In this document: positions 16,801 through 24,570 of the stretch, piece by piece
Position numbering within the stretch: the first letter of the stretch is position 1
How the letters are laid out: the number at the start of each line of letters is the position of its first letter
Source of the DNA: Thermoflexia bacterium
Lineage (GTDB): Bacteria > Chloroflexota > Anaerolineae > B4-G1 > DUEL01
DNA: 56,270 nt
Reading direction: 5' to 3'
Assembly: GCA_011192125.1 (NCBI GenBank)
Contig: DUEL01000020.1
Location: 1-56,270 of the forward strand
Position numbers and translations under genes: made by a program
Notes under the pieces: generated by a model
Databases searched by the model: none
The model's input: only the letters and a program-made list of their open reading frames with translations
Told to the model about the DNA's origin: nothing

Positions 16801-19800
16801 GCTACCAGTTCTGTCAGGGCCAGATGTGCCGGTACGCCGGGCCGAAGACCTCCGTGGTCGAACTGCCGGAGACGATCATGCTCAACACCAACGTCGGTCT
16901 CACGCCCATCGAGGTCTGCACCACCGGCACGGTGACCGTCACGGTCAAAAACGCCGGCCTGATGTCGGTCTACAGCGCCACCATCACGGACGTGCTGCCC
17001 TCTGGGCTGGTCTACCTTCCCGGCACCACCGAGTACAGCACCGACCAGGTCAACTGGCAGGCCGGGCCCGACCCCTCGATCGCCGGGCAGACCCTCACCT
17101 GGGGGCCGACCAGCGGCCTCGGCATGGGCGATCTGCTGCGCGTGATGTCCCCCGATGAGACGGTCTACATCCGCTACCGGGTCCGCGCCGACTGCGACTA
17201 CGAGGGTGGCCTGCTCCGCATCCACGCTTACTACTACGACGTCTGCGGGACGCCCCACCGGACGGCGGAGAGTACCTATATGATGGAGGCGCAGCGGGCG
17301 GACCTCACTATTGTGAAACAGGGGCGGAACGTCTCAACGGGAGGCCCGCTGACCGGGTTAGTATTGGCCGAACCGGGGGAGTCTGTCCTTTGGGTGATCA
17401 CCGTCACGAACGGCGCGTCGGCGGGCACGGCCTACCAGGTGCTGGTGACCGACACGCTTCCCTGGAACGCGGTCTTCGTCACCGCCACCACGCCGGTCAC
17501 CGGGCCGGACAGTTCCGGCACCCTCACCTGGTCGCTGGGCACCCTCGCCCCGGGGGCCACCGCTGTCGTGACCGTCTCCACGGTGGTCTCCACCCCCGAG
17601 GGTTGCGATCCTGTGGATACGGTCAACGCCGCCGCCGTCAGTTGGGGCTGCCCCACCGGATGCCGCAGCCCCTGGCAGACGACCCAGGCCCTCCTGCGCA
17701 CCCGGCCCGTCTACCGGACCGCCGATCTGAGGGTCGCGCCTACGGGGGTCCATCTCTGTGAGGACGTGCTGACCATCACGCTGGATAACCAGGGCACTCC
17801 GGCCTACAACGGGGTCCTCACCGCCACCTTGCCCGCGGGCCTGGTCTACTCCGAGACCCTTTCCATCAGCGCCCCCGCTGACGTAACTCCCTCTCCTGGC
17901 GACAACCCTGCCGTCTGGCGTTGGACCACCAGCGCCCTGCCGACTGGACCGACCACCATCGTCATCCGCGTGCGTAATGACGCTTTTACCGGCGACTGCC
18001 TCAATTGGAGTGGGTCGGTGGTGCTGGATTTGAATTATGATGACGTGAGTGTCTGCCCGAGCACCGGCCCCTACGCCACCACACGGTCCATCCCCCTCAC
18101 CCGCCTCTATCCGGTCCTCCAGGTGGATAAGCAGCCCACGCAGCAGACCGCCGACGTGGGGGATTGGATCACCTGGACGATCACCGTGCGCAACACGGGA
18201 AGCGGTATCGCCTATAACGTGCTCGTGACCGACGTGGTGGAGGGGAACTACGTCGGTGTGACCGCCACCGTCGGCTCCGACGGCGCACCGCCTACTGTAG
18301 CGGGCAACGTGATCACCTGGGCGCCCAACCCCATCCCTGCGGGCGGCACCTGGACCGCCTACGTGAGCGCACAATTGATCGATGTAGGGGCCAACCGGAA
18401 CGTGGTCACCGCCACCACCTACTGTGGCACCGGCTGCGTGGCCTCCTCCGGGACCGACACGGCGTATCTCACTCTTCTGGAGACCTTCCGCAAGGGTCCG
18501 CCGGTCCAGACGGATACCATCGGTGCTCTTGCCGTCTTTACGTTCACCGCTTACATGCCCGACACCGACGCCCTCTACGAGAACGTGGTCCTCACCGACG
18601 CCCTCCCCATCGGCCTGGGGTACGTCGGTTCGGTGCTCACCTACACCTACGATGGAGACGGCAGCAGCGGCGGTCCGACCACCCTTATCTCCTCCACCCC
18701 CACCGTCACCCCCGGTCACCTGGCCTCCGGCGACGTCGTCTGGGCGCTGGGCGACCTTCCCGGCACGGTTCAGATCAACGGCGTCCTCACCGCCGTCGTC
18801 CAGGATGTTCCCTCGAACTACGACGGCCTTCGCTTGACCAACGTGCTGACGATGGCCTACACCGACGACACCCGCGACTACGTCTACACCGACACGGCGG
18901 ACGTGGACGTGGTGGAGCCGATCCTGCACATCGGCAAGACCTACGTGACGTCTCGTGGGTGCGGGGCCACGATCCTTCAGGACAACTTCAACGATGGTAC
19001 ACTGGGGAACTGGTCGGCCATTAACTCTTCCGTCGTCGTTGAGGACGGTCGGGTCCATCTCTCCAGCAGCGGCGACATGCAGAACACCACCGTCCTTTCC
19101 GACTTCAGCATCAGCCTGATGGCCCGCAAACGGGCAGGCAATCAGGGCGACTTCTGGATCGTGTTCCGCACCACGAACGATTGGAACTCTTACAGTTACA
19201 TCTTCGAGTGGAGAAGCACAGATTTTCGTCTCCGCCGTTTCCCTGGGACTGTATCTCTGGCTACTGTCGGCGGTGCGCCCGGCGCTGGTTCCTGGCACCA
19301 CTTCGAAGTCCGCGCCGAAGGGTCCCGCATCCAGATCTACGTGGACGGGAGCCTGATCTTCGACGTCATCGACGACACCCACGCCAGCGGCTTCACTCAA
19401 ATTCGCACCACGGAGGGCAGCGACATCGACGTGGACGACATCCTCATCACCCGCTTCGGGCAGGCCGGCTGCCTGGTAGGGGCCAACGATCCCGTGACCT
19501 ACACCCTGGTCGTCTCCAACCAGAGCCGCATCCCCGGCTACGACCTGGTGATCACCGACGCACTTCCCGGCGGGATGAGCCTGGTCACCTATACGGTGGC
19601 GTCGGACGACCCCACCGCCTCGGTGGTGGCGGGGCCGGGGGTGGGCGCGACCGGTGTCCTCACCTGGGCCGTTGACCACCTGACCCCCACGGTTCCCTTC
19701 GACCCGGTGGACCACACCGGCATCACTCTGACCGTGGTCCTGCAGGTCGAGGACGGCGTCACCGCCAACGTCACCTTCTCGGACCAGGCCGCCCTGGCCT

Positions 19801-22800
19801 ACGACAACTGGGAGGCGGAGAGTCAGCCGCTGGAGATCGACCGGGACTACAGCGGCGGTTCCCACTCCGCCAGTGTCCGCACGGTGGGCGCAGGCATCTT
19901 CAAGGCGGTGGCCTTCTCCCCGCCGCCGACGGCGACGCTGGGCACGCTGGTCACCTACACCCTCACCGTACCGGAATCCCCGATCACGGCGACGCTCTAC
20001 GACGCGGTGGTGACCGACACGGTGGACAGCCGGCTGCGGATCGAGGGGGTCTCCTCCGCCGGTGGCACCGGTGGAAGTGTGGGCTGGTCCGGTCAGGTGG
20101 TGACGGCGACGTTTGCCTCGATCCCACACGGGACACAGGCGACGATCACGGTGACCACCCGCATCTCTCACGAGTGGCCCAGCCCGGCCGGGGATGCCAA
20201 CGCGGGCGACGTGATCACCGACATGGCGGTGCTTACGCACCGCGAGGGCGGCCCCATCCCCAGCAACGTGGTCAGCACCACCGTCGGCGAGCCGCGGGTG
20301 AGCGTCTCGAAGGTCGGGCGGGTGCTGGCCGACGCCTGGACGGCGCTCTACACCCTCACGGTGGTCAACCAGGGCGACAGCCCCGCCTACAGCCTCGTCG
20401 TCACCGACGCGGTGCCGGAAGGGCTCGCCGTCGTCGCCGTCGGCAGCGGCGGCGTCCTGGCACCGGACGGGCGGATCATCACCTGGACGCTCCCCTTCCT
20501 CGACGTGCCACCGCCGCCGGACAACACGGTCGTCCTGACCTTCACCGCGCAACTCGGCGAGCCGATCTACGCGGGCCGCCTCTTCACGGACGTCGTCACC
20601 GTGCGCAACACCTCCCTCACCGAGACGGTGCCTGGCGTGCGGGAGTACGTCACCGACGACCTCAACGTCCTCACCTGGCCGCTGGGCCGGCTGGGCGACT
20701 ACGTCTGGTACGACTTCGATTACGACGGCATCCAGGGGAGCCATCCGGGCGAGTTCGGCATCTCCGGCGTGGTGGTCGAACTGTTCGACGCCGATACCGG
20801 CGCGTTCATCACCTACACCACCACGGCGGCTGATGGCTCCTACATCTTCGAGTACCTGCCGCTGGGGGTGACCTACACGGTCCGCATCTCCAGCGCCAGT
20901 TACGACGTGGGTGGGCCGCTGTACGACTACACCCAGACGGTGTATATGGCTTCCTCGGCGACCCCGGCGACCGACTCCAACGGGTCCATCACCCAGACCT
21001 TCGGCGGGCTGGGGTACGCCATCACCACCACGTTGACCCCGGCCTTCACGGAGGACCTGACGCTGGACTACGGCTTCGTCCACCTGGTCGAACTGGGCAA
21101 CTACGTCTGGTTCGACGAGAACCACAACGGTATCCAGGACGACACGACCGGCTTCGGCGGGGTCACCGTGACCCTCACCTACCCCGACGGCCGCGTCTTC
21201 ACCACGACGACGACGGCGAACGGGTACTACACGTTCACGGTGCCGGTGAGTCAGGTCTACACGATCACGGTGGTCGCCGCCAACTTCGGACCCGGAGGGC
21301 CGCTGGAGGGGTATGCGCACACGGTGCCGGATCAGGGGACGGACGATGCGTTGGATTCCGACGGCCGGCCCGTGGGTGGCGATCTCATCGTCACCACCCC
21401 GGTGATCACCGACAACGACTACACGTTCGACTTCGGCCTAGTGCAGTTGGTCTCGCTGGGCAACCAGGTCTGGTACGACACCGACGACAGCGGGACGCTG
21501 GACGCGGGCGAGGTCGGCGTGCCGGGCGTGGCGATAGAACTGTACCAGGACACCAACGGCGACGGCCTCTTCACGCCAGGGGTGGATCAACTGATCTCCA
21601 CGACCACCACGGCGGCGGGCGGGTACTACACGTTCACGCGGCTGTATCCGAGCCTGCTGCCGACGCAGACCTACCTGGTGGTCGTCACCCAGACCAACTT
21701 CGCCCCCGGTGGGGTCCTGGGGGGATACATCAACAGCACGGCGGTCTACACCGGCGACAGCGACCTGAACGAGCGCGACCACGGCATCGTGTACGGGGTG
21801 CTGGGCGCGGGCGGGTACGTGGCGTCCGACGCGGTGACCGTCACGCCGGGCGACGAGCCGATCAACGACGGCGACACCGACGCCAACTCCAACCTCACCA
21901 TCGACTTCGGCTTCTACCGGCTGAGTTTGGGCGACCAGGTGTGGTACGATGCCAACAACGACGGGTATCTGGACGCCGGGGAGGTCGGCGCGCCGGGCGT
22001 CGAGGTCCGTCTCTACGACGGGACCGGCACGACGCTCCTGATGACCACCACCACCGACGCGTCTGGCTATTACACCTTTACCGGCCTGGTCTCGGGGACC
22101 TACGTCGTCGAGGTGATCCCGCCGCCGAACTACGCCAGCAGCGCCGACACACCCACCACGGCGAACCCGGACACCAACGTGAACGGCGACGACAACGGCG
22201 TCGGCACGGCGGGCGGCGCGATCCGCAGCAACCCGGTCCACCTCGCCGCCGGAGACGCGGGTGCGTTGGGGAACAACGTCGTGGACGACGGGACCGGCTC
22301 CACCCACAACCCGACGGTGGACTTCGGTCTCTTCCTCGGGGCCGACCTGGTCGTGGTCAAGTCGGACGACCCCGACCCGGTGGTGGTGGGGACGGTGCTC
22401 ACCTACACCTTCGCCGTGACCAACGAGGGGCCGTCGGTGGCGCGGAACGTCGTCGTCACCGATGCGCTGCCGCCCGAGGTCGCGTTCCTCTCCGCCACGC
22501 CATCCCAGAGCGGCGGGCCGAATCCGCTGGTGTGGACCGGCCTGGGCGACCTGGGCGTGGGGGAGAGCCTGTGGTTCACCATGACGGTGCGGGTGAACAC
22601 GACCGCCACACGGGTTTTCACCAACGCGGTCACCGTGGCCAGCGACACGCCCGACCACAACCTGGACAACAACACCGACGAGGAGCCGACCACCCCGCTG
22701 GTGCCGGGGCTGGATCTGGCCAAGACCGTAGAACCGGGCCGGGTCACGCGCAACCGGCCGCTCACCTACACGATCCGCATTACCAACACCGGCGCGGTGA

Positions 22801-23828
22801 CCTTCGATCCGCTGGTGCTGACCGACACGCTGCCGCCGGACTTCCACTACATCGTCGGCTCCGGCAGCCCGGCCGATCCGGACCTCATCGCCGAGCCGAC
22901 GCTGGTCTGGCAGAACCTGGGGCCGCTGTCCCCCGGCGGGAGCATCACGGTCACCTTCGCTGTGACCGCCACACCGGCCGTCACCGGCACCTACGTCAAC
23001 GTCGCCACGGCGACGGGCACGACCCCCGGCGGTGTCCTCACCGACACCGACAGCGCGCCTGTGGATGTCGTGAACCCGGCGGTGGCGATCGAGAAGCGGG
23101 TGGCGGCGGTGGATCTGGACGTCGTGGAGCCGAACTTCGTCACCTTCACGATCCTCATCACCAACGTCGGGCCCAGCGCCATCGACGTCCTCCCGCTGCA
23201 GGACCTGTACGACGACTACTACCTGAGTTTCGAGGACGCCGCGCCCTATCCGGATGAGGACATCGACGATGGGGACCTGGCCTGGCACGATCTGACCGGA
23301 CCGGCGCCCAACGGTTTCGGCCGAGACCTGCTGCCCGGCGAGACCTTTGTCATCACCACCGTCTTCCGGGTGGTCCGCGACATCACCACCACGGTAAACA
23401 CCGCCATCATCAGCGGCGTCCTCGACGTGTACGACAACCCGGCCAACCGGGCCGACGACGACGCGCCGGTCAGCGACGTGCCCACGGCCGTGGGGCTGCT
23501 CTACTTCCGCGTTGGGGAGGTGACCGGCCGGTCGGTGCGGTTGGAGTGGGCCACGGCGGTGGAGGTGGACAACTTCGGCTTCAACCTGTACCGAGCACCG
23601 GAGCCGGATCGGGCGCGGGCCAGCCTGCTGGGCCTCATCCCCTCCCAGGCCCACGGCAGCGGGGCGACCTACGGTTACACCGACACCGTGCCGTACGATG
23701 GGACCTGGTGGTACTGGCTGGCGGACGTGAACACCGCAATGGAGGAAACATTCCACGGGCCGGTCAGCGCGACCGTGGGGGTGGTCGTGCTGCCGTATCG
23801 GGTCTACCTCCCGATTGTGGTGCGGTAG
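13881..23828 (+). CDS. Giant DUF11/SdrD-B repeat surface protein
   Basis: The 3315-residue protein starts with a signal peptide (ALSVALTALYLFSNFAVSVG) and a proline-rich stretch. It then carries about fifteen DUF11-like beta-sandwich repeats recognised by VTDTLP/LTDALP-type turns between residues about 150 and 2200 and again about 2830-3190. A concanavalin-like domain is nested at about 1693-1864, and four SdrD-B domains (about 2271, 2405, 2525 and 2683 onward) carry Ca-binding-like loops such as WYDANNDGYLDAGE. A fibronectin-like module (LEWATAVEVDNFGFNLYRA) precedes the end, PYRVYLPIVVR. AAGGAGGAGAA upstream fixes the ATG. Such proteins act in adhesion or form a cell-surface layer. It lacks LPXTG; the anchoring mode is unknown. 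Confidence 0.85.
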   Translation: MRKALSVALTALYLFSNFAVSVGAGASVPPSPPPPPPTILPGWFDPLAQGGAVSTAVPGWFHSDAPPVAPAEGGSTGSPSPAYAPGAALPVWFGNPQPTTHDSQSVTPNLRSPTLGSQPASHHTIYPDAVAVYGPDTAINNCDRVTFTIVATNDAITTTGVVITSTMPAGFVPTQRIFNVGTVGPNETITRHAVFSATCDAVSGQNIVTLTQDGAAPIVKITDFAVDPGAITVRKEPAVVPAGVGDLVTWTVIVRNSGYGRVDNVVVTDVLGSGLTFVAGQTSAYTPSLAPDSVLTFPVVARVDACVDLGDVVTATWGCPSGQCQQLWAKANVDLRLDVPFLDYSTPPFDVDYCTGSEIFTITVNNSGAGTAHDVLLRADMSPFSVTVLSPGAAYTPGLGFTLPDITGSTDYELVCELTVPDPCGLSAYGGSFDFQLEFEDDCGNPYVLPVRQESWQLVGSVPSLSISKENVPGEIYLGEVVSPVITVDAANLGSLVVTDTLPPGWSVLDADGGSVFTIGTTTYITWLVPGTTTTRLYPVLQSPITDTTGCTYCGTQAVNTVEVRGADCQDCDHAAQATASTYIQCENDLTSRDKQVAPASAETCTGFVYTNTYVFASSFAVTPTWQGMVFTDELPHQTYVPGSAGVWLSNGQSCAAVFSETVVNGMLVLSNISPTCGITVPGATMVVTYRTGITAPAGCDDLRFYDWSYLDLGVTGNSYCADDGVLEEGVFVAVDAPQMAVGVLGAPANVEPCAEYTVTLTLDRLDAAPAYDVAMRFNTTDYAVVEVLGFGGATPAFTTTGPLSYTWFYGDQFATATTATVQLHLQRRCDATGPLSVEAWYEGLCEDDADYFEQCYVSGGANPPPLTPSLIVAKYPELHWAESDRVTWTLTLINAGAGTAHHVLLTDTLGSGLRYVTSTITTTRGSVAGVTPVVSGGRWVTWTLDEVPSGAQVTLGFVAEVVGCEDLTNQFSGYQFCQGQMCRYAGPKTSVVELPETIMLNTNVGLTPIEVCTTGTVTVTVKNAGLMSVYSATITDVLPSGLVYLPGTTEYSTDQVNWQAGPDPSIAGQTLTWGPTSGLGMGDLLRVMSPDETVYIRYRVRADCDYEGGLLRIHAYYYDVCGTPHRTAESTYMMEAQRADLTIVKQGRNVSTGGPLTGLVLAEPGESVLWVITVTNGASAGTAYQVLVTDTLPWNAVFVTATTPVTGPDSSGTLTWSLGTLAPGATAVVTVSTVVSTPEGCDPVDTVNAAAVSWGCPTGCRSPWQTTQALLRTRPVYRTADLRVAPTGVHLCEDVLTITLDNQGTPAYNGVLTATLPAGLVYSETLSISAPADVTPSPGDNPAVWRWTTSALPTGPTTIVIRVRNDAFTGDCLNWSGSVVLDLNYDDVSVCPSTGPYATTRSIPLTRLYPVLQVDKQPTQQTADVGDWITWTITVRNTGSGIAYNVLVTDVVEGNYVGVTATVGSDGAPPTVAGNVITWAPNPIPAGGTWTAYVSAQLIDVGANRNVVTATTYCGTGCVASSGTDTAYLTLLETFRKGPPVQTDTIGALAVFTFTAYMPDTDALYENVVLTDALPIGLGYVGSVLTYTYDGDGSSGGPTTLISSTPTVTPGHLASGDVVWALGDLPGTVQINGVLTAVVQDVPSNYDGLRLTNVLTMAYTDDTRDYVYTDTADVDVVEPILHIGKTYVTSRGCGATILQDNFNDGTLGNWSAINSSVVVEDGRVHLSSSGDMQNTTVLSDFSISLMARKRAGNQGDFWIVFRTTNDWNSYSYIFEWRSTDFRLRRFPGTVSLATVGGAPGAGSWHHFEVRAEGSRIQIYVDGSLIFDVIDDTHASGFTQIRTTEGSDIDVDDILITRFGQAGCLVGANDPVTYTLVVSNQSRIPGYDLVITDALPGGMSLVTYTVASDDPTASVVAGPGVGATGVLTWAVDHLTPTVPFDPVDHTGITLTVVLQVEDGVTANVTFSDQAALAYDNWEAESQPLEIDRDYSGGSHSASVRTVGAGIFKAVAFSPPPTATLGTLVTYTLTVPESPITATLYDAVVTDTVDSRLRIEGVSSAGGTGGSVGWSGQVVTATFASIPHGTQATITVTTRISHEWPSPAGDANAGDVITDMAVLTHREGGPIPSNVVSTTVGEPRVSVSKVGRVLADAWTALYTLTVVNQGDSPAYSLVVTDAVPEGLAVVAVGSGGVLAPDGRIITWTLPFLDVPPPPDNTVVLTFTAQLGEPIYAGRLFTDVVTVRNTSLTETVPGVREYVTDDLNVLTWPLGRLGDYVWYDFDYDGIQGSHPGEFGISGVVVELFDADTGAFITYTTTAADGSYIFEYLPLGVTYTVRISSASYDVGGPLYDYTQTVYMASSATPATDSNGSITQTFGGLGYAITTTLTPAFTEDLTLDYGFVHLVELGNYVWFDENHNGIQDDTTGFGGVTVTLTYPDGRVFTTTTTANGYYTFTVPVSQVYTITVVAANFGPGGPLEGYAHTVPDQGTDDALDSDGRPVGGDLIVTTPVITDNDYTFDFGLVQLVSLGNQVWYDTDDSGTLDAGEVGVPGVAIELYQDTNGDGLFTPGVDQLISTTTTAAGGYYTFTRLYPSLLPTQTYLVVVTQTNFAPGGVLGGYINSTAVYTGDSDLNERDHGIVYGVLGAGGYVASDAVTVTPGDEPINDGDTDANSNLTIDFGFYRLSLGDQVWYDANNDGYLDAGEVGAPGVEVRLYDGTGTTLLMTTTTDASGYYTFTGLVSGTYVVEVIPPPNYASSADTPTTANPDTNVNGDDNGVGTAGGAIRSNPVHLAAGDAGALGNNVVDDGTGSTHNPTVDFGLFLGADLVVVKSDDPDPVVVGTVLTYTFAVTNEGPSVARNVVVTDALPPEVAFLSATPSQSGGPNPLVWTGLGDLGVGESLWFTMTVRVNTTATRVFTNAVTVASDTPDHNLDNNTDEEPTTPLVPGLDLAKTVEPGRVTRNRPLTYTIRITNTGAVTFDPLVLTDTLPPDFHYIVGSGSPADPDLIAEPTLVWQNLGPLSPGGSITVTFAVTATPAVTGTYVNVATATGTTPGGVLTDTDSAPVDVVNPAVAIEKRVAAVDLDVVEPNFVTFTILITNVGPSAIDVLPLQDLYDDYYLSFEDAAPYPDEDIDDGDLAWHDLTGPAPNGFGRDLLPGETFVITTVFRVVRDITTTVNTAIISGVLDVYDNPANRADDDAPVSDVPTAVGLLYFRVGEVTGRSVRLEWATAVEVDNFGFNLYRAPEPDRARASLLGLIPSQAHGSGATYGYTDTVPYDGTWWYWLADVNTAMEETFHGPVSATVGVVVLPYRVYLPIVVR
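14160..14250 (+). repeat. Low-complexity direct repeats inside the giant gene
   Basis: Degenerate units such as AACCCGCAACCCACC, CACGACTCACAATCC and CCAATTTGCGATCCC follow one another in frame. They encode a disordered linker (about residues 94-124) between the proline-rich start and the first folded repeat. The composition is unlike the flanking coding sequence and looks like intergenic filler that was absorbed. Confidence 0.5.
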
Positions 23829-23859
23829 GTAGGGGCGCGGGGGCTCGTGCCCCTACCTA
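23826..23859. terminator. Bidirectional stem-loop spanning two convergent stop codons
   Basis: TAGGTAGGGGC (23826-23836) pairs perfectly with GCCCCTACCTA (23849-23859), extended by weaker inner pairs. The left arm begins with the stop codon of the giant gene and the right arm overlaps the stop of the convergent vapC. There is no long T run, so termination strength is uncertain. Confidence 0.6.
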
Positions 23860-24264
23860 TGGGTCCACCCGCCGCAGGCCGGGCACCCGGTCGAAGTCCC
23901 GGTCGTAGGAGTAGATCTCCTCCCGACCCGACCGCAACATCTCTGCGGCGATCAGGGCGTCGGAGAAGTCGATCCTGAGCGTGGCGAAGAGATGGAGGGC
24001 TTCAAGTAAAGTCGCTTTGCGGTTCACTCGGACACCGTCTAGATCCAAGAGTGTTCCGACGAAACGGCGGATTCGATCCGGGGGCCAGCGGTAAAATCTT
24101 TGCAAAGTCCACACGGTGTCACTCACAACGACCTCAGGGAGAAAGATCGTTTCTTCCCCGTCTTGGACCCGTCTCAGCAACTCCCGACACCGGGGCGACT
24201 GCTCGGGGTGATCGTCCAGTAGAAACCTCAGGATGACGTTAGCGTCGATGGTTCTGACCTTCAC
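23857..24264 (-). CDS. PIN-domain toxin, VapC family
   Basis: The 135-residue protein has the PIN nuclease layout: TIDANVILRFL with Asp7, a central VVVSDTVWTL, IDFSDALIAAEM and a final SYDRDFDRV. VapC toxins cleave tRNA or rRNA and are neutralised by VapB. The position that usually holds a catalytic Glu (as in AELVW) reads SDTVW here, so Glu may be replaced by Asp. The GTG start at 24264 has GAGGAGG 6 bases upstream and lies inside the 3' end of the antitoxin gene (26-bp overlap), so the two are translationally coupled. Confidence 0.85.
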   Translation of the reverse strand: MKVRTIDANVILRFLLDDHPEQSPRCRELLRRVQDGEETIFLPEVVVSDTVWTLQRFYRWPPDRIRRFVGTLLDLDGVRVNRKATLLEALHLFATLRIDFSDALIAAEMLRSGREEIYSYDRDFDRVPGLRRVDP

Positions 24265-24508
24265 GGACGACCTCCTCAGCGATGGCTTGACGTACTGTTT
24301 CCCGCACTTTCTTCAAATCGGCGGGTGGGCCATCAGTGCGCAGAGCACCATACCAGATCAGAATGTCGTCTGAAAAAGGTTCTATCGTGATTTTGCCTTC
24401 CTGTTCTACGAACGTCACCCGATCCCCCGGCCTCAACCCCAACCGCTCCCGAAGCCCTTTGGGAAGGGTGATCTGCCCTTTGGAGGTTACTTTCGCCGTC
24501 CAGATCAT
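24239..24508 (-). CDS. AbrB/SpoVT-type antitoxin, VapB-like
   Basis: The 89-residue protein has an N-terminal AbrB swapped-hairpin DNA-binding domain (AKVTSKGQITLPKGLRERLG and GDRVTFVEQEGKITIEP), followed by a helical C-terminus (KKVRETVRQAIAEEVVREG) that would wrap the toxin. The ATG at 24508 is favoured by AAGGAGG upstream and because homology begins there; the frame stays open for another 57 codons without similarity. VapB antitoxins repress their own operon, usually through palindromes near the promoter. Confidence 0.85.
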   Translation of the reverse strand: MIWTAKVTSKGQITLPKGLRERLGLRPGDRVTFVEQEGKITIEPFSDDILIWYGALRTDGPPADLKKVRETVRQAIAEEVVREGQNHRR

Positions 24509-24529
24509 CACTACCTCCTTACATCGCGC

Positions 24530-24550
24530 AGTATATCTTACCTGGCTCAA
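24530..24550 (-). promoter_or_regulatory. Possible promoter of the vapBC-like operon
   Basis: On the minus strand, TTGAGC (24550-24545) is followed after 9 bases by TATACT (24535-24530). The spacing is short for sigma-70, but the same 9-base arrangement recurs at 27712 and 32054. Confidence 0.35.
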
Positions 24551-24570
24551 TTGTAATGGACAACTGAAAA

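Noticed and set aside
17358..21320. A 1320-codon minus-strand open frame antisense to the giant gene
   Set aside because: It lacks low-complexity-free domain signatures and mirrors the GC-rich third-position pattern of the DUF11 gene. It is His/Arg/Gly-rich nonsense with no start signal.
21438..23756. A 772-codon minus-strand open frame in the same gene
   Set aside because: Same reason: a shadow of biased codon use, with no recognisable protein.
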